Assembly (NCBI GenBank): GCA_900317935.1
Contig: ONIU01000002.1
Coordinates: 1-64,000 of the forward strand
DNA from: an uncultured bacterium
GTDB lineage: Bacteria; Muiribacteriota; Ozemobacteria; Ozemobacterales; Ozemobacteraceae
Reading direction: 5' to 3'
DNA: 64,000 nucleotides
A model generated the notes under the pieces. The model searched no databases and was not told the DNA's origin. It was given only the letters and a program-made list of their open reading frames with translations. Shown here in pieces: positions 37,701 to 47,600 of the stretch (position 1 is its first letter; the number at the start of each line of letters is the position of its first letter). Both the position numbers and the translations under genes were made by a program.

Positions 37701-38244
37701 CTCCCCCTAGAAAATTATTTGTAATCTTTGCACCTGAGTTTTTAGCTTCACCAAAAAAAGTGTTATCAAGTTTATTCTCCCTGACAAGATATTCAAAAGA
37801 CTTCAATAAAGCAGTTTTGCTAATAATCTTGTCAGTATTGCTATAAATTAATTCCGTTTTATTATTACTTGCTAAAAGTTTAAAAACAAATAAATTGTGT
37901 TTTGGAAAAGGATATCTGAAAATATAATTTGCACGACTGCCGATATATTTATTTAATTGTTCCTTCTGATTAACTCCAGAAAAAGATTCTATACCAGATT
38001 TTAAATCTGCAAAAAAACTACTGGATATTTTTCCAACACAGTAATTAAAATCTGATGAAGCAGATAATAATTCTGCATCCTGATTAGACTGTTCAATCCA
38101 ATCTGTCTCTATCCAGCGATAATCGATATAGGAAAAAAACCACCAACCGATATTCAACAAAAGTAAAGGGAAAAGCCAAAGAACTATTGGCAAATACCTA
38201 TTCTGATTCAGCAATATAGTTTTATTATTAAAATCGTCGGTCAT
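31741..38244 (-). CDS. Giant duplicated membrane class III adenylate cyclase, paralog 3 (2167 aa)
   Basis: This is the largest of the set and a member of subfamily A (N-terminus NRYLPIVLWLFPLLLLNIGW). Predicted helices are TM1 19-37, TM2 345-363, TM3 378-402, TM4 746-770, TM5 about 1086, TM6 about 1475, TM7 about 1508-1530 and TM8 about 1891. C1: D863, K903 and D907 are present; A979 at the base position, K986 and K990 in place of Asn and Arg. C2: G2000 and E2044 at the metal positions; K2040, T2106, N2113 and R2117 intact. The periplasmic part of the second half is longer than in subfamily B and contains charged inserts. A 29-base gap separates it from the preceding gene, with only a weak TTAGAG upstream of the ATG. 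Confidence 0.88.
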   Translation of the reverse strand: MTDDFNNKTILLNQNRYLPIVLWLFPLLLLNIGWWFFSYIDYRWIETDWIEQSNQDAELLSASSDFNYCVGKISSSFFADLKSGIESFSGVNQKEQLNKYIGSRANYIFRYPFPKHNLFVFKLLASNNKTELIYSNTDKIISKTALLKSFEYLVRENKLDNTFFGEAKNSGAKITNNFLGGETDPSVMAESQRGKVSYSIYQYKPHFFIWDYIQHKKSGDTFGFFLLIENSKEADAAGRLIALREQRYLQKDKDKSFLAAFIPLFAGYGGVVASEDFSKIPEYKTFIKEWVPRNIEKLSDWEFKPISIENEKTKVGKYQAFFHLTNGQSHAAVLLKPMLDKFKMPFWLYLLNIFIIGFIGLLLFRGFLLGIWPNISLKLRFITTYFLAACMPLGLLIITSYGYVSEYRHSAIFNDQSRLRSCINQFDTRKTLNQEEYKTAFLEIINDPLFLKYLKQFDVVNQAEPQGFPSEAKAVLRRALEILNKDNRYLPIMGITILDERGNYFSNYGNSECNTFKVYEGKEFVDSDKVFDPKNFPPEELKIKKSNEKSIEVVLYSFLISLRNKILEIAPKTKKWTKEYNPTWVQKIAMGGYKNARGGSEASLTEELVNRRNIAISRLAGDKIISSIYDNIIIDEIPRFTIYMQWDISDLDKKSFMASLHYFALKEPNFVFTSYEKTPLEVKPWIDLGRHSREIEAKSKNLADQAYLNNYASHRDDNLTVIAVPSMKYKDKIIVGGVSHEYLKLAVFKRLMICLFVIVFALITLLVCIYFSSKIFIKPIGKLKNVLDKVAEGNLDIEIETDSKDEFGIMCHEFSDMTRELSERNKLATLLSDHAVEALSKKEEGSGAISDVETFKGTALVTDIRNFTGMCEKYNPEQITDLLNKHFAFMTKIFSANRGRIYKYIGDAIEVVFSDNDDFEKNSTERAFIAAIEMLNTLREINLERKKKNLFEYKIGIGLCYSTMSSGSIGSIDTRLDYAILGDALKNAAKLESFSKLNPELPLIVDGQFISIFNKNFKNISFSLIKKENGLEGFKIQNLTLDNLLKLINVCKFTDSDEIEFWGNKNNTSEIGESQVESFEIKESIPFWEKFVSGFIFIIFFIVVLFTGFHFVDKTEIESKKLEFITNSQRTLEQIRCDDYGKIAFDNKCRTIAKSLQDKINLLKTDEMLSDDMIIRALDDSYKSDNSIIGLGLNKVFVRIGDVTDCKKLITNFEAFFDTLPIYPIAISGYTKEETKKISDTVKILFIKEKYSDFAYEAISDYEGFIDILPIYPQFNRSYIKQFIEKSKATIVSSLKKEFLRFLRDNYGEPCREVFGDKVTVFLLNYDLQNGIREATIKNEDCFLFNLDYYTNKNKIGYLFLSMSVKNAYNSVPLILSSYFKKEENVIAINQKNGECFFSDNIPLFIKEKVNQICFDNHKIKTEKREFPIKDYLSSLNDIIYDDESKDNNNGEIKINNDIYDIFIFELNYKEKYKKVFKYFLILFVGILLLYVFVNTIKGTSIITHSIPAKLWLTLLIVAVIPILTVFFVFSLYLNEYLSVEKSQKRGEMQRLMTNFEGKKEFSYPLVWHDIKRNYSSDALDSYIRILNNKSNSNDSRKKALKDLRKYFQIMIENNNKRAKEEQVSKDIISCHISNVSISGKAGWSFCSSDNENEDSIEDKKMDFESFEKREQENTGKFQSSSNTVTYLDDYVGGQDDTFGIMLKMVVKFLMNRQSGGNAAPKSLKDTAADEIAIGTSLEIVKAFFGEDTFIKISHGINIPIILNIGFGKFGLMISSYPNFKNPEAVFVWLVIIETIDYLKDIQDKIETDIKIFINESFRYGTVAEKTKDNNLRIPLGKYMSWLSSSFLPISTSIKLNDDNYLVECAPALTQINSIFVMLASEKDINDKVNNKVYIFCVLLIISLTIIIITTKNIADDIINPVKALIIGIKEVNRENFSFRINSDRTDELGALCLSFDRMIKGLDEKRMMSHMLSKTARMVTLDERTVTSAKTDAVLLYIGIPEFSKVMESLGNYEVFGLLKKHTSVMAGIIMEEGGEVDKIIGEKMLAVFRVNNNKSEVALAAYRVVKRMLDLERTNQLSFSIAIGLNYGNVINGFLGVGNKRDFTVIGDPVNVSARIESLAECLENNRCVISETFYKLVNNTVNATVYGEVELKGKSQPMKVYQLS

Positions 38245-38273
38245 TTAACTCTAATTACTAAGATTATCGATTC

Positions 38274-41200
38274 TTATAGCAGATTATAAACTTTCATCGG
38301 CTGAGATTTACCTTTTAACTCAACTTCACCGTAAATCCTGGCTGTTATCAAGTTATCAACAAGCTTATAAAAAGTTTCAGATATTAAGCATCTATTGCTA
38401 TCCAAACTTTCTGCTAAGCTTTCTATTCTCGCAGTAACATTAACAGGATCACCTATTACAGTAAAATCTCGTTTGTTACCAACACCAAGAAACCCATTAA
38501 TCACTTTACCATAATTTAAGCCAATTGAGATAGAAAAAGATAATTGATTTGTTTTTTCTAGTTCGAGCATTTTTTTGGCAACTCTATAAGCAGCCATGGC
38601 AATTTCAGTCTCATTATTATTTACTCTGAAAATAGCTAGCATTTTTTCACCTATAATCTTATCAACTTCTCCACCTTCGTTCATTATGAGACCTGCCATA
38701 ACAGCAGTATACTTTTTAAGCTTCTCAAAAACTTCGCAATCTTCAAAACTTTTCATAACTCTTGAGAAATTTGGAACGCCTATATACAATAATACAGCAT
38801 CAGTTTTGCCTGATGTTACACTTTCATCATCCAAAGTGGTCATTCTTGCTGTTTTAGAAAGCATACGGCTCATCATTCGCTTTTCATCAAGACCTTTTGT
38901 CATTCTATCAAAGGAAAGACACAAAGTTCCCAATTCGTCAGTTCTATCTGAGTTTATTCTGAAAGAGAAATTTTCTTTATTCACTTCCTTAATTCCAATA
39001 ATCAGAGCATTAATTGGATTTATGATATCATCAGCAATTATTTTTGTATTAATGATTATAATAATTAAGGAAAAAGCTAAAAGAATATAAAAAACAAAAG
39101 CTAGTTTATTAACCTCTTCAATTAACTCTTTTTCAGAGAATAAAGCTATAAGCAATGAATTAAACTGTTTGAGCCCAGGAGCACCTTCCAACAAATACTT
39201 TTCATTATTTAGCTCTATATTTGCTGATATAGGATTATTTGAAGCAGCTATCCAAGATGCATATTCACCTATAGGAATCCTTAAGTTATTATCATCTGTT
39301 TTATTAGCTACTATTCCATACCTAAAAGGTTCTGCAGTAAAAATTCTAAAATCACTTTCAACTTTGTCGATATTTTTTTCCATGTAATAAAAATTATCAA
39401 AGTTAATAACCCAAACCATTATAGCCTTAGGATTTTTATAATCAGGAAGAGCTACAATCATAAAACCCATTTTCCCAAAACCAATATCAAATAAAGTAAT
39501 AATATTGATTCCATGTAAAATTTTAATAAATGTATCATCACCATAAAAAGTTCTCACAGTATCAAAACCAGCTTCAACAGCTAATTCATTTGCTACTTTT
39601 CTGCTGTCGACTTTATTCTCTTTATCTTCGTTAAGCTTTTTATCCAATAAAGACTTAGCAATAATTTTAATCATACTTCCGAAAACATTTTCAGAGGAAT
39701 CCTTATTATTTGCCCCTTTTTCCCCAATAGAAGCCAAATTAATTGGTTTATTTTCAATAGAATCATTTTCCTTTCCATCGGAAAAGCAAAAACTCCATCC
39801 TCCTTTCCCACTTATAGTAAAATCAGTAAATTTATAACCGATGATTGCTCTCTCTTTATTTTTTATCTTGTCATCTCTACTATAACGTTTTTCTGTGTCT
39901 AACCATGTTTCAACCATAGATCTTAGCTGATGCATGGCTTTTTCTTTTGTTTCCTTTGATAAATCAGAATTATTTAAAATATCAATGTAATTATTCAATT
40001 CAACAGAATGATTCTTCTTTTTTAAATCATTCCAGGTTATAGGCAAAAAGAAATCCATTTTACGTTCATAGATTCCCATAAAACGCTGCATTTCTCCTCT
40101 TTTAAGAGAATTATTAACAGACAAATACTCGTTAAGGAAAAGAGAAGGAACAAAAAATACTGTTAAAACAGGGATAACAGCAACAATAAGAAAAGCAAGC
40201 CAAAGTTTTGCAGGAATTGATTTATTAAATATTGAAGTGCCTTTCAATATGTTTTTTAATACCCATACCAATAGAAAGAAAAACAAACAAATAATTATAT
40301 AATCTTTTATTGAAAAAATATTATTTTGTCCGAATAATCCAACCATGTAAATTTCATAAAACTGGTTACCTATCTTAACATTTTCTTTTTTCCCTTTGTT
40401 CAGGATTCCTCCTTCAGAATCTAAATATTTGATTATTTCAGAATAACTATCACCGCAATTTTTTTCTTGTAGAATGTTTTTTATTTTGTCTTTTACATAT
40501 AAAGGAATACTATCTGAAAAATGCCATTCATTAGAATCTTTGTTTTTGAGAATTATATTCTCATTATTTTTAGAAAAAGCGCTCAAAATAAAAGGTATTG
40601 ACTTATAGGCATTTTCAGCAGGCATCGAAATTACCAGATACCCAATTATATTACTAGAATTTTTATGATAAAAATTCAAAGTATATAAAAAGCAGTCTTT
40701 TTCTCTTATTATAGCCTCAGTAGTAGTATTTATTAAATCTCCATCAAGACGGGAAATAACGATTTTATCTCCAAACAGTTTTCTACAAGGATTTTCGTAA
40801 AACTCTATCAGTTTATCTTTTATTTTGTTTTCTTCAATATTTTTGAACTTATTTTTTAATTTATCCTTCAAATTATTTTCTATGATTTTATTTTTTTCTG
40901 AATAAATTATTCTATAGGAATCACAAATTCCTTTAATTTCTTCCTTACTATAACCTATATTAGCTATAGGATATACAGGGATATTATTTTCTAGATAGGT
41001 ATTTAAATCATCTGCTTCAATTTCTTTATTATTAAAATTTCCAAATCTAACAAAAACAGAGTTTAACCCTAGTCCTTTAATACTCAAATCAGAATTATAG
41101 CAATCATTTAGAGTATTTGTAATTATTTCATCACATTTTTCATTAGTTTCTAATTCATTTATTTTTTCTTGAATTCTTTTTGCAAACATTCTACATTTTG

Positions 41201-44200
41201 AATCAAAAGCAACTTTACCATAATGATCACCAAGCATTTGTTCAATAATCAGTTTATTATTTGCAATAAGTTCATTTTTCTTAAAATCTTTTCTATGCTT
41301 ATTATTAAATAATATCCCAAGAGTTAATATTGAAATAAAGAGCAATATAAAAATAGAAGCTAAAATGAATTTTCTTTCTGAAGAAATATCATCCTCTATT
41401 TTATAAGAATCTATAGCAGACTTATTGCTTTTTGGTGTAATATCTTTTCTAGTAAATTCATCAAAAATAAAGTTGTCCGTTTCACTATTCTCTTCTGTTC
41501 TAATTATGTTAGGCAAAGCATCCTTGCAGGAATTATCAATTTTATATCCTTTCAGCCCATCTTCACTTTTTACAAAAGAAAAAATAATTTTATCAGAAAT
41601 ATTTTTAAAATTAGAAATAAAATTTTCATCAACAATAAGCGGAAATTCTGGATTCAATTTTGACATACTTTCAAGCTTTGCTGCATTTTTTAAAGCATCA
41701 CCTAAAATTGCATAATCTAATCTGGTTTCTAGACTTCCTATTGAACCTGAGGACATATTACCATAACAAAGTCCAACACCTATTTTATATTCAAAAAGAT
41801 TATTACTAACACGCTTATTATTAATTTTATTTAAGGCTTCAAGCATTTGTACAGATGCAAGAAAAGCTCTTTCAACGGATTTCTTTTCAAGATCATCATT
41901 ATCTGAAAATACAACTTCAATTGCATCACCAATATATTTATAAATACGGCCGCCGTTTGATGCAAAAATTTTAGTCATACAAGCAAAGTGTTCATTCAGC
42001 AAATCAGTAATCTGTTCAGGTTCATATTTTTCACACATTCCGGTAAAGTTACGTATATCTGTAACCAATGCTGTTCCATAGAATTTTTCAACGTCTGTAT
42101 TAACCTCATTAGCATATTCATTCTTACTCAAGGCCTCAACAGCATGATCAGACAGTAGAGTAGCAAGTTTATTTCTTTCAGACAATTCTCTTGTCATAAC
42201 ACTAAATTCACGACTCATTATTCCAAATTCGTCTTTACTGCTGCTCTTTATTTCAATATCAAGGTTCCCATCGGCCACTTTGTCTAATACTTGTTTTAAG
42301 TTCCATATAGGTTTCAAAAATATTTTAAAAGAATAATAAATACAGAATAAAAATAGAATTGTTGCAATAGCAATAATAGTTGCACATACAAACTTTCTTT
42401 CAAAAACAGGCATTTTTAAATCGTTATGAGAAACACAACCAACAATTATTTTGTCTTTATATTTCTTCGAAGGAACAGCGATAGCAGACATAGTCTCGTA
42501 GCGACGAGAGACTATGTCCCCACTGAAATAAGCTTGCTTTGCTAATTCAAGACTATTTTTTTCGAAATCTCGTCCATGTCTGCCAGAATCTATCCAAGGC
42601 TTAGAATTATCTCTAAAATGAGTAGAATCAAAAGCGAAAAAAACCAAATCTGGTTCTTTAATAGAAAAATAATTAAGACTGGACCTAAAAGTTTCTTCAT
42701 CCGATTCAGCAAGGTCCCAAGTAAAAAATAAAACAAAACGAGGTATACCATTTATATAAATATTATCAAAAATATGACTGATTATTCTATCTCCAACAAG
42801 CCTGTCAAAAATAATATTTCTATGTTCATCCAATACTTTGGATAAATCACCTCGACCCCCTGCAGCATTTTTAAAACCACCAGATGCAGTTTCCTGATAA
42901 AGAGTTGGAGTATATTCACGATCCCATTTTTTAGTTTTTGGAGCCACTTGTAATATTTTCTCTCTCATTGGCTTCAAAAAAGAATACATTAAAATATTTA
43001 TAGATTTTTCATTAATATCCCTACATTTATCCTCTTCAAGAGATAAATCTTTTTTATTACTGAATCCTCCTCCTTCTAATAAATTAAAAATCTGACAATC
43101 ATTTTTATAATAATTTGAAAAGTAGTTTCCACGTTCATCAATAATGGTTATAGATAATATAGGTAAATCTCTAGAGCCTTTTTTTAGTATTCCAAGAGCG
43201 CAGTTTAAAACCTCTTTAGCTTCAATTGGAAATTCTTTTGGATTATTAGAATTTGCTTTATCAAAACGTTTAATACTTTCTTGAAAATTAGAATCATTTA
43301 AAATATCTAAATATGCAGTTTTATAGTCTTCCTGCTTTTGAGTTTTTCTAATATCAAACTGATTTATACAAAATCTTAACTTAGACAATTTATCGAAGTA
43401 AGCAGAATGCTGATATTCCGATATATATCCATAGGATGCAATAATCAGCAATCCGAGAGGCATACAGGCAGCCAGAAAATATGTTGTAATAAATCTGATT
43501 TTTAAAGAAATATTAGGCCAAACACCTTGTATAAATCCTCTTATTAAAAGCAACATTGTTATACTTATCAAAACGATGTTAAGAAAATACAGCCAAAAAG
43601 GTAATTTTGCTTTATCCAAAATTGGCTTTAACAAAACTGCTGCATGAGACTGACCCGCCATAATATGAAAAAAAGCCTGGTAATTACCAACTCTGGTCTT
43701 TTCAAAAAGTTTTGAAGTATCTTTGAATTGCCAGGAATATAAATCATCTATATTTTTTGGAACCCATTCTCTAGTAAGTCGTTTATATTCTGGCATTTTT
43801 GCGAATTCTTCATTAGCAATTACTCCGCCATATCCTGGAAACAATGGAATAAATGCCCCGTATTTATTTTTCCCTCCTTCAGAATTATTCTTTAATTCTC
43901 TTAACGCTATAAGCTTACTTCCTATTTCAGCATTAACATTATTTTCAATTAATAAAAACAAACCATATATATCGCCAGTTTCTTCATATTTTAAATAATC
44001 CCAAAAAAAATAATGAGGCTTATTATTATAAATAGAATATGAAACCTTACCTCGTTGAGTATTGGCAATTATAGACGGATCACACTCACTACCGAGAAAT
44101 GTCTTCGCCATTGAAAAACCTGATTTATTATTGTTTTTATAATTATCGTCCGACAAATTCGTTTTGGCAAAGTATTCAAAAGCAAATCCAATAGCCCTTT

Positions 44201-44633
44201 TCCCAATTAGATTTTCAACATTGTGATAAATAAGTTCTGTTTTATTATTATATGCCGAAATTCTAAAAACAAAAAGATTATGCTCAGGGAAAGGCTTTTT
44301 GAGTATTTCAACAGCATGACTAGCTATATTTTCTAATAATTCATTTTTCTGATTTTTTTTACTGAAAGACTTGACATCTTTTTTTAATTCATCAAAAAAA
44401 TTACCTGCTTTTTTTCCCATACAGTAAACAAAATCTGATGATGCAGCAAAAGATTCTGCTTCCTTTTGTGATTGTTCTATCCATTCACTTTTTATCCAAC
44501 TATAATCTATATAAGAAAAAAAATACCAGCCAATATTTAATAAAAGCAAAGGGAAAAGCCAAAGAATAATTGGTAAATATCTATTCTGATTCGGCAATAT
44601 CTTTTTTTTATTTTTATCAATTAAATAACTCAT
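38274..44633 (-). CDS. Giant duplicated membrane class III adenylate cyclase, paralog 2 (2119 aa)
   Basis: A subfamily A member with TM1 20-38, TM2 about 341, TM3 about 378-400, TM4 about 744, TM5 about 1088, TM6 about 1441, TM7 about 1478 and TM8 about 1841. C1: D859, K899 and D903 present; A975, K982 and K986 at the base and transition-state positions. C2: G1952 and E1996 replace the metal Asp pair; K1992, T2058, N2065 and R2069 present. In the second periplasmic domain, codons at 42487-42518 form a perfect-looking hairpin absent from the paralogs, giving the local peptide GDIVSRRYETM where the others read differently at nearly the same length. It is close-spaced with its neighbours (29 bases on each side). 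Confidence 0.88.
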   Translation of the reverse strand: MSYLIDKNKKKILPNQNRYLPIILWLFPLLLLNIGWYFFSYIDYSWIKSEWIEQSQKEAESFAASSDFVYCMGKKAGNFFDELKKDVKSFSKKNQKNELLENIASHAVEILKKPFPEHNLFVFRISAYNNKTELIYHNVENLIGKRAIGFAFEYFAKTNLSDDNYKNNNKSGFSMAKTFLGSECDPSIIANTQRGKVSYSIYNNKPHYFFWDYLKYEETGDIYGLFLLIENNVNAEIGSKLIALRELKNNSEGGKNKYGAFIPLFPGYGGVIANEEFAKMPEYKRLTREWVPKNIDDLYSWQFKDTSKLFEKTRVGNYQAFFHIMAGQSHAAVLLKPILDKAKLPFWLYFLNIVLISITMLLLIRGFIQGVWPNISLKIRFITTYFLAACMPLGLLIIASYGYISEYQHSAYFDKLSKLRFCINQFDIRKTQKQEDYKTAYLDILNDSNFQESIKRFDKANSNNPKEFPIEAKEVLNCALGILKKGSRDLPILSITIIDERGNYFSNYYKNDCQIFNLLEGGGFSNKKDLSLEEDKCRDINEKSINILMYSFLKPMREKILQVAPKTKKWDREYTPTLYQETASGGFKNAAGGRGDLSKVLDEHRNIIFDRLVGDRIISHIFDNIYINGIPRFVLFFTWDLAESDEETFRSSLNYFSIKEPDLVFFAFDSTHFRDNSKPWIDSGRHGRDFEKNSLELAKQAYFSGDIVSRRYETMSAIAVPSKKYKDKIIVGCVSHNDLKMPVFERKFVCATIIAIATILFLFCIYYSFKIFLKPIWNLKQVLDKVADGNLDIEIKSSSKDEFGIMSREFSVMTRELSERNKLATLLSDHAVEALSKNEYANEVNTDVEKFYGTALVTDIRNFTGMCEKYEPEQITDLLNEHFACMTKIFASNGGRIYKYIGDAIEVVFSDNDDLEKKSVERAFLASVQMLEALNKINNKRVSNNLFEYKIGVGLCYGNMSSGSIGSLETRLDYAILGDALKNAAKLESMSKLNPEFPLIVDENFISNFKNISDKIIFSFVKSEDGLKGYKIDNSCKDALPNIIRTEENSETDNFIFDEFTRKDITPKSNKSAIDSYKIEDDISSERKFILASIFILLFISILTLGILFNNKHRKDFKKNELIANNKLIIEQMLGDHYGKVAFDSKCRMFAKRIQEKINELETNEKCDEIITNTLNDCYNSDLSIKGLGLNSVFVRFGNFNNKEIEADDLNTYLENNIPVYPIANIGYSKEEIKGICDSYRIIYSEKNKIIENNLKDKLKNKFKNIEENKIKDKLIEFYENPCRKLFGDKIVISRLDGDLINTTTEAIIREKDCFLYTLNFYHKNSSNIIGYLVISMPAENAYKSIPFILSAFSKNNENIILKNKDSNEWHFSDSIPLYVKDKIKNILQEKNCGDSYSEIIKYLDSEGGILNKGKKENVKIGNQFYEIYMVGLFGQNNIFSIKDYIIICLFFFLLVWVLKNILKGTSIFNKSIPAKLWLAFLIVAVIPVLTVFFVPSLFLNEYLSVNNSLKRGEMQRFMGIYERKMDFFLPITWNDLKKKNHSVELNNYIDILNNSDLSKETKEKAMHQLRSMVETWLDTEKRYSRDDKIKNKERAIIGYKFTDFTISGKGGWSFCFSDGKENDSIENKPINLASIGEKGANNKDSSENVFGSMIKIIAKSLLDKKLNEDKENKVDSRKVANELAVEAGFDTVRTFYGDDTFIKILHGINIITLFDIGFGKMGFMIVALPDYKNPKAIMVWVINFDNFYYMEKNIDKVESDFRIFTAEPFRYGIVANKTDDNNLRIPIGEYASWIAASNNPISANIELNNEKYLLEGAPGLKQFNSLLIALFSEKELIEEVNKLAFVFYILLAFSLIIIIINTKIIADDIINPINALIIGIKEVNKENFSFRINSDRTDELGTLCLSFDRMTKGLDEKRMMSRMLSKTARMTTLDDESVTSGKTDAVLLYIGVPNFSRVMKSFEDCEVFEKLKKYTAVMAGLIMNEGGEVDKIIGEKMLAIFRVNNNETEIAMAAYRVAKKMLELEKTNQLSFSISIGLNYGKVINGFLGVGNKRDFTVIGDPVNVTARIESLAESLDSNRCLISETFYKLVDNLITARIYGEVELKGKSQPMKVYNLL
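42487..42518. repeat. Palindromic unit inside the coding sequence of cyclase paralog 2
   Basis: GACATAGTCTCGT (42487-42499) and ACGAGAGACTATGTC (42504-42518) form a 13-bp stem with a two-base bulge around a 4-base loop. Its G+C content exceeds that of the flanks. The frame stays open, and the paralogs lack the palindrome at the aligned site. Confidence 0.6.
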
Positions 44634-44663
44634 TAAACTTTTATTATTTCGAATTATTGATTT

Positions 44664-47600
44664 TTAAACCAGACTATATACTTTCATAGGCTGTGATTTA
44701 CCTTTTAATTCAACTTCTCCATAATATTCAGTCTTAATATCACCACTAATCAATTCATTGAATGTATTAGAAAGCAAACATCTATTCCCCTTTAGATTTT
44801 CAGCCAAGCCTTCTATTCTAGCAGTAATATTTACAGCATCGCCTATTACAGTAAAATCTCGTTTATTTCCTATTCCAAGAAAACCATTAATAACTTCGCC
44901 ATAGTTTATTCCTATAGATACTGAAAATGGTAATTTCTTTGATTCTTCTAATTCTAAAATACGTTTTGCGGCATTATAAACAGCTTTAGCAGAATCTTGC
45001 TTATTATTCTTTTCCGGGAAAACAGCTAATAATCTTTCCCCAATAATTTTATCTACTTCTCCGCCCTCTTCCATAATAATACCAGCAACTAATGAGGTCT
45101 GAACCGTTAAAGAAGCAAATATTTCATTATCTTTTTTCTCCTTTTGAAAAGAAGAAAAATTAGGAATTCCTATATATAATAAAAATAAATTTGTTTTTCC
45201 TACAGAAATGTTTCCTTCTTTTGATGCAACTTTTTTTGCTGTATTAGAAAGCATATGACTCATAAGACGTTTTTCGTCTAATCCTTTTATCATTTTATCA
45301 AATGATAAGCATAAAGCTCCTAATTCATCTGTTCTATCTGAATCTATACGGTAGGCAAAGTTTTCTTTTTTTACTTCTCTTATGCCTGATATTAAACTAT
45401 TAATTGGAATAATAATATCATCTGCAATATTTCTTGTATTATGTATAATAATCAGCAAAGAAATACCTAAGAGCAAATAGAAAGCAACACTTAAAATAAT
45501 AATTTCATTTAAAATATTTTTTTCAGGTGAAAGTAGTAAAAGAATACCTTTCCTGTCTGGTAAAAAAGTTTTTCCATCAATACAATACCATTCTCTATAG
45601 CCATATTTATAATAATCAGAGATAGAATTATTAGAAGTAGATATCCAATTTGCATAACCACCGAGTGCCAATCGCCAAAATTCATCCTTTTGCTGTTTAA
45701 AGCAACCATAACTTTGACAATCAGAAATATTAATCATATATTCAGTATCTAATACTTCTGATAAACGTTTCAGATAATCAAAATCGTCATATTTAGTTAC
45801 CCAGAGTATCATTCCTTCTGAATTATCAGAAACAATTCTATAAGAATATAAGCCATAAAATCCATCTGACAACTGAATATAAACAGGTTCATCAGAATTA
45901 TGAATTAAACCAATATACTTATCATCACCAAGAACTGATTTTATACTAGATAAACTAATGTCTTCAAATTTATTATTAATCTGTTCTTTATAATAATTAG
46001 AAATATCTGAATTTTTTACTTTTAGATTTAAGTCTGCTAACTCACCTAATAATCTGTTAAATTTATTATCATCTAATAAAGCTAATTTCCAACCATTTTT
46101 CCCAGCAACCATAACATTTTCAATTGAAAAGTTAATTAGTTCTTCCTCACCTTTTATCTTCGAAGTAATTTCTTTAACCCATGAATTAATAGAAGTCTTA
46201 AAAGTTTTAATATGTTCTTCCTTACCAGTTGAATCAGTTTCAAAATCATTATCCAAAACCTTAATATTAGTTTTTAGTTCTTCAGATTCATTTATAGTTT
46301 TAATATAATTCCAACCTATCGGAGAATAAAACTTATATTTTTGTTCAAATAAATCTTCAAATTTCTGAAGTTCTGCTCTTTGAACCGAGCATTTAACATA
46401 ATAATACTCACTTCTAAACAATCCAAAAACAAAGAACACGGTAACAACAGGAATTACAGCAACAATAAGTAAAGCAACCCATAACTTAGCAGCAATTGAT
46501 GTATTTATTCTAGAAGTCCCTTTTGAAACCTTCCATAAAGTAATACTGAACCCAACAATAATAACAAAAACCCAAAATAGAGCATTTCTTGGATTTCCCT
46601 TATTTAACTTGCAAAGTCTTGTTAAATATAAATCGTAGTATTTTCCGCCAATATCTATAATTCCTTTATTAGTAACCCCAAGTAAATCATATAAGTATTC
46701 GTTTCCAATAAATCTAATATCTTTTTCATTTACTACAGATTGATTTTTATCAGCAGCAATAACTCCATCTTTTATATATTCCGGAACATTATCAGAAAAA
46801 TACCATTTTTTAGCTTCTTTATCTTTTAAAATTACTAATGCTTCATTTTTAGAAAAAGCACTCAACAGCAAAGGTATTGATTCCATTATCGGCTTCGAAG
46901 GAGCAGAAAGAACCAGATATCCAACAGGTTTATCTCTATTATCTTTATAAAAATCAAACCAGAAAAGATATCCTTGTCTTCCGTTATAAACTGCATCTAT
47001 AGTAGCATTTTTTGCTTTTTCACTGAGATTTAATTTTGAAAAAGAATCCGCATTTACAAAACGTTTATTGATTTCAATTCCATTAAGACTCTTATCTGAA
47101 TTAATAATTTGATTAATACTATTAGAAACAAAGTTTTCCGTAATTTCATTTTCGTTAACTTTATCAATAGTCTTTTGCAATTCTATACAAATATCTCTGC
47201 ATTTAATATCAAAAATTGTTTTTGCATATTCTTCACAGATTATCTGACTTAATGTTCGATTATTTACTACAGATAGAGGTATTTTTTCACTGTTATGTGC
47301 AGTAGTGTATACAAAATATATACCTAAAGACATAATTATAGCTAATGTAATTACAAAAATGGAACCAGGAATAAACTTTCTCCAAAAAGAAAAATTTTCT
47401 TCCACATCTACTGAACCTAAAGAATTATTATTATCAGTAGCTTTATCAGATTCTTGAGCATCCAATTTGTTTAAAGGTTTTATTAATTTAAAACTATTTT
47501 TTGTTTTTTCCAAGAAAGCGGTTACAAGATTCTTATCAGAGACATAAAAAGCATCTGAATTAGTATTATCCATAGGTTTAAAATTCAAATCCGGATAATT

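Noticed and set aside
31741-38244. Two separate genes wrongly read as one
   Set aside because: The frame is continuous over 6.5 kb in each of six paralogs, with no internal start region between C1 and the second half.
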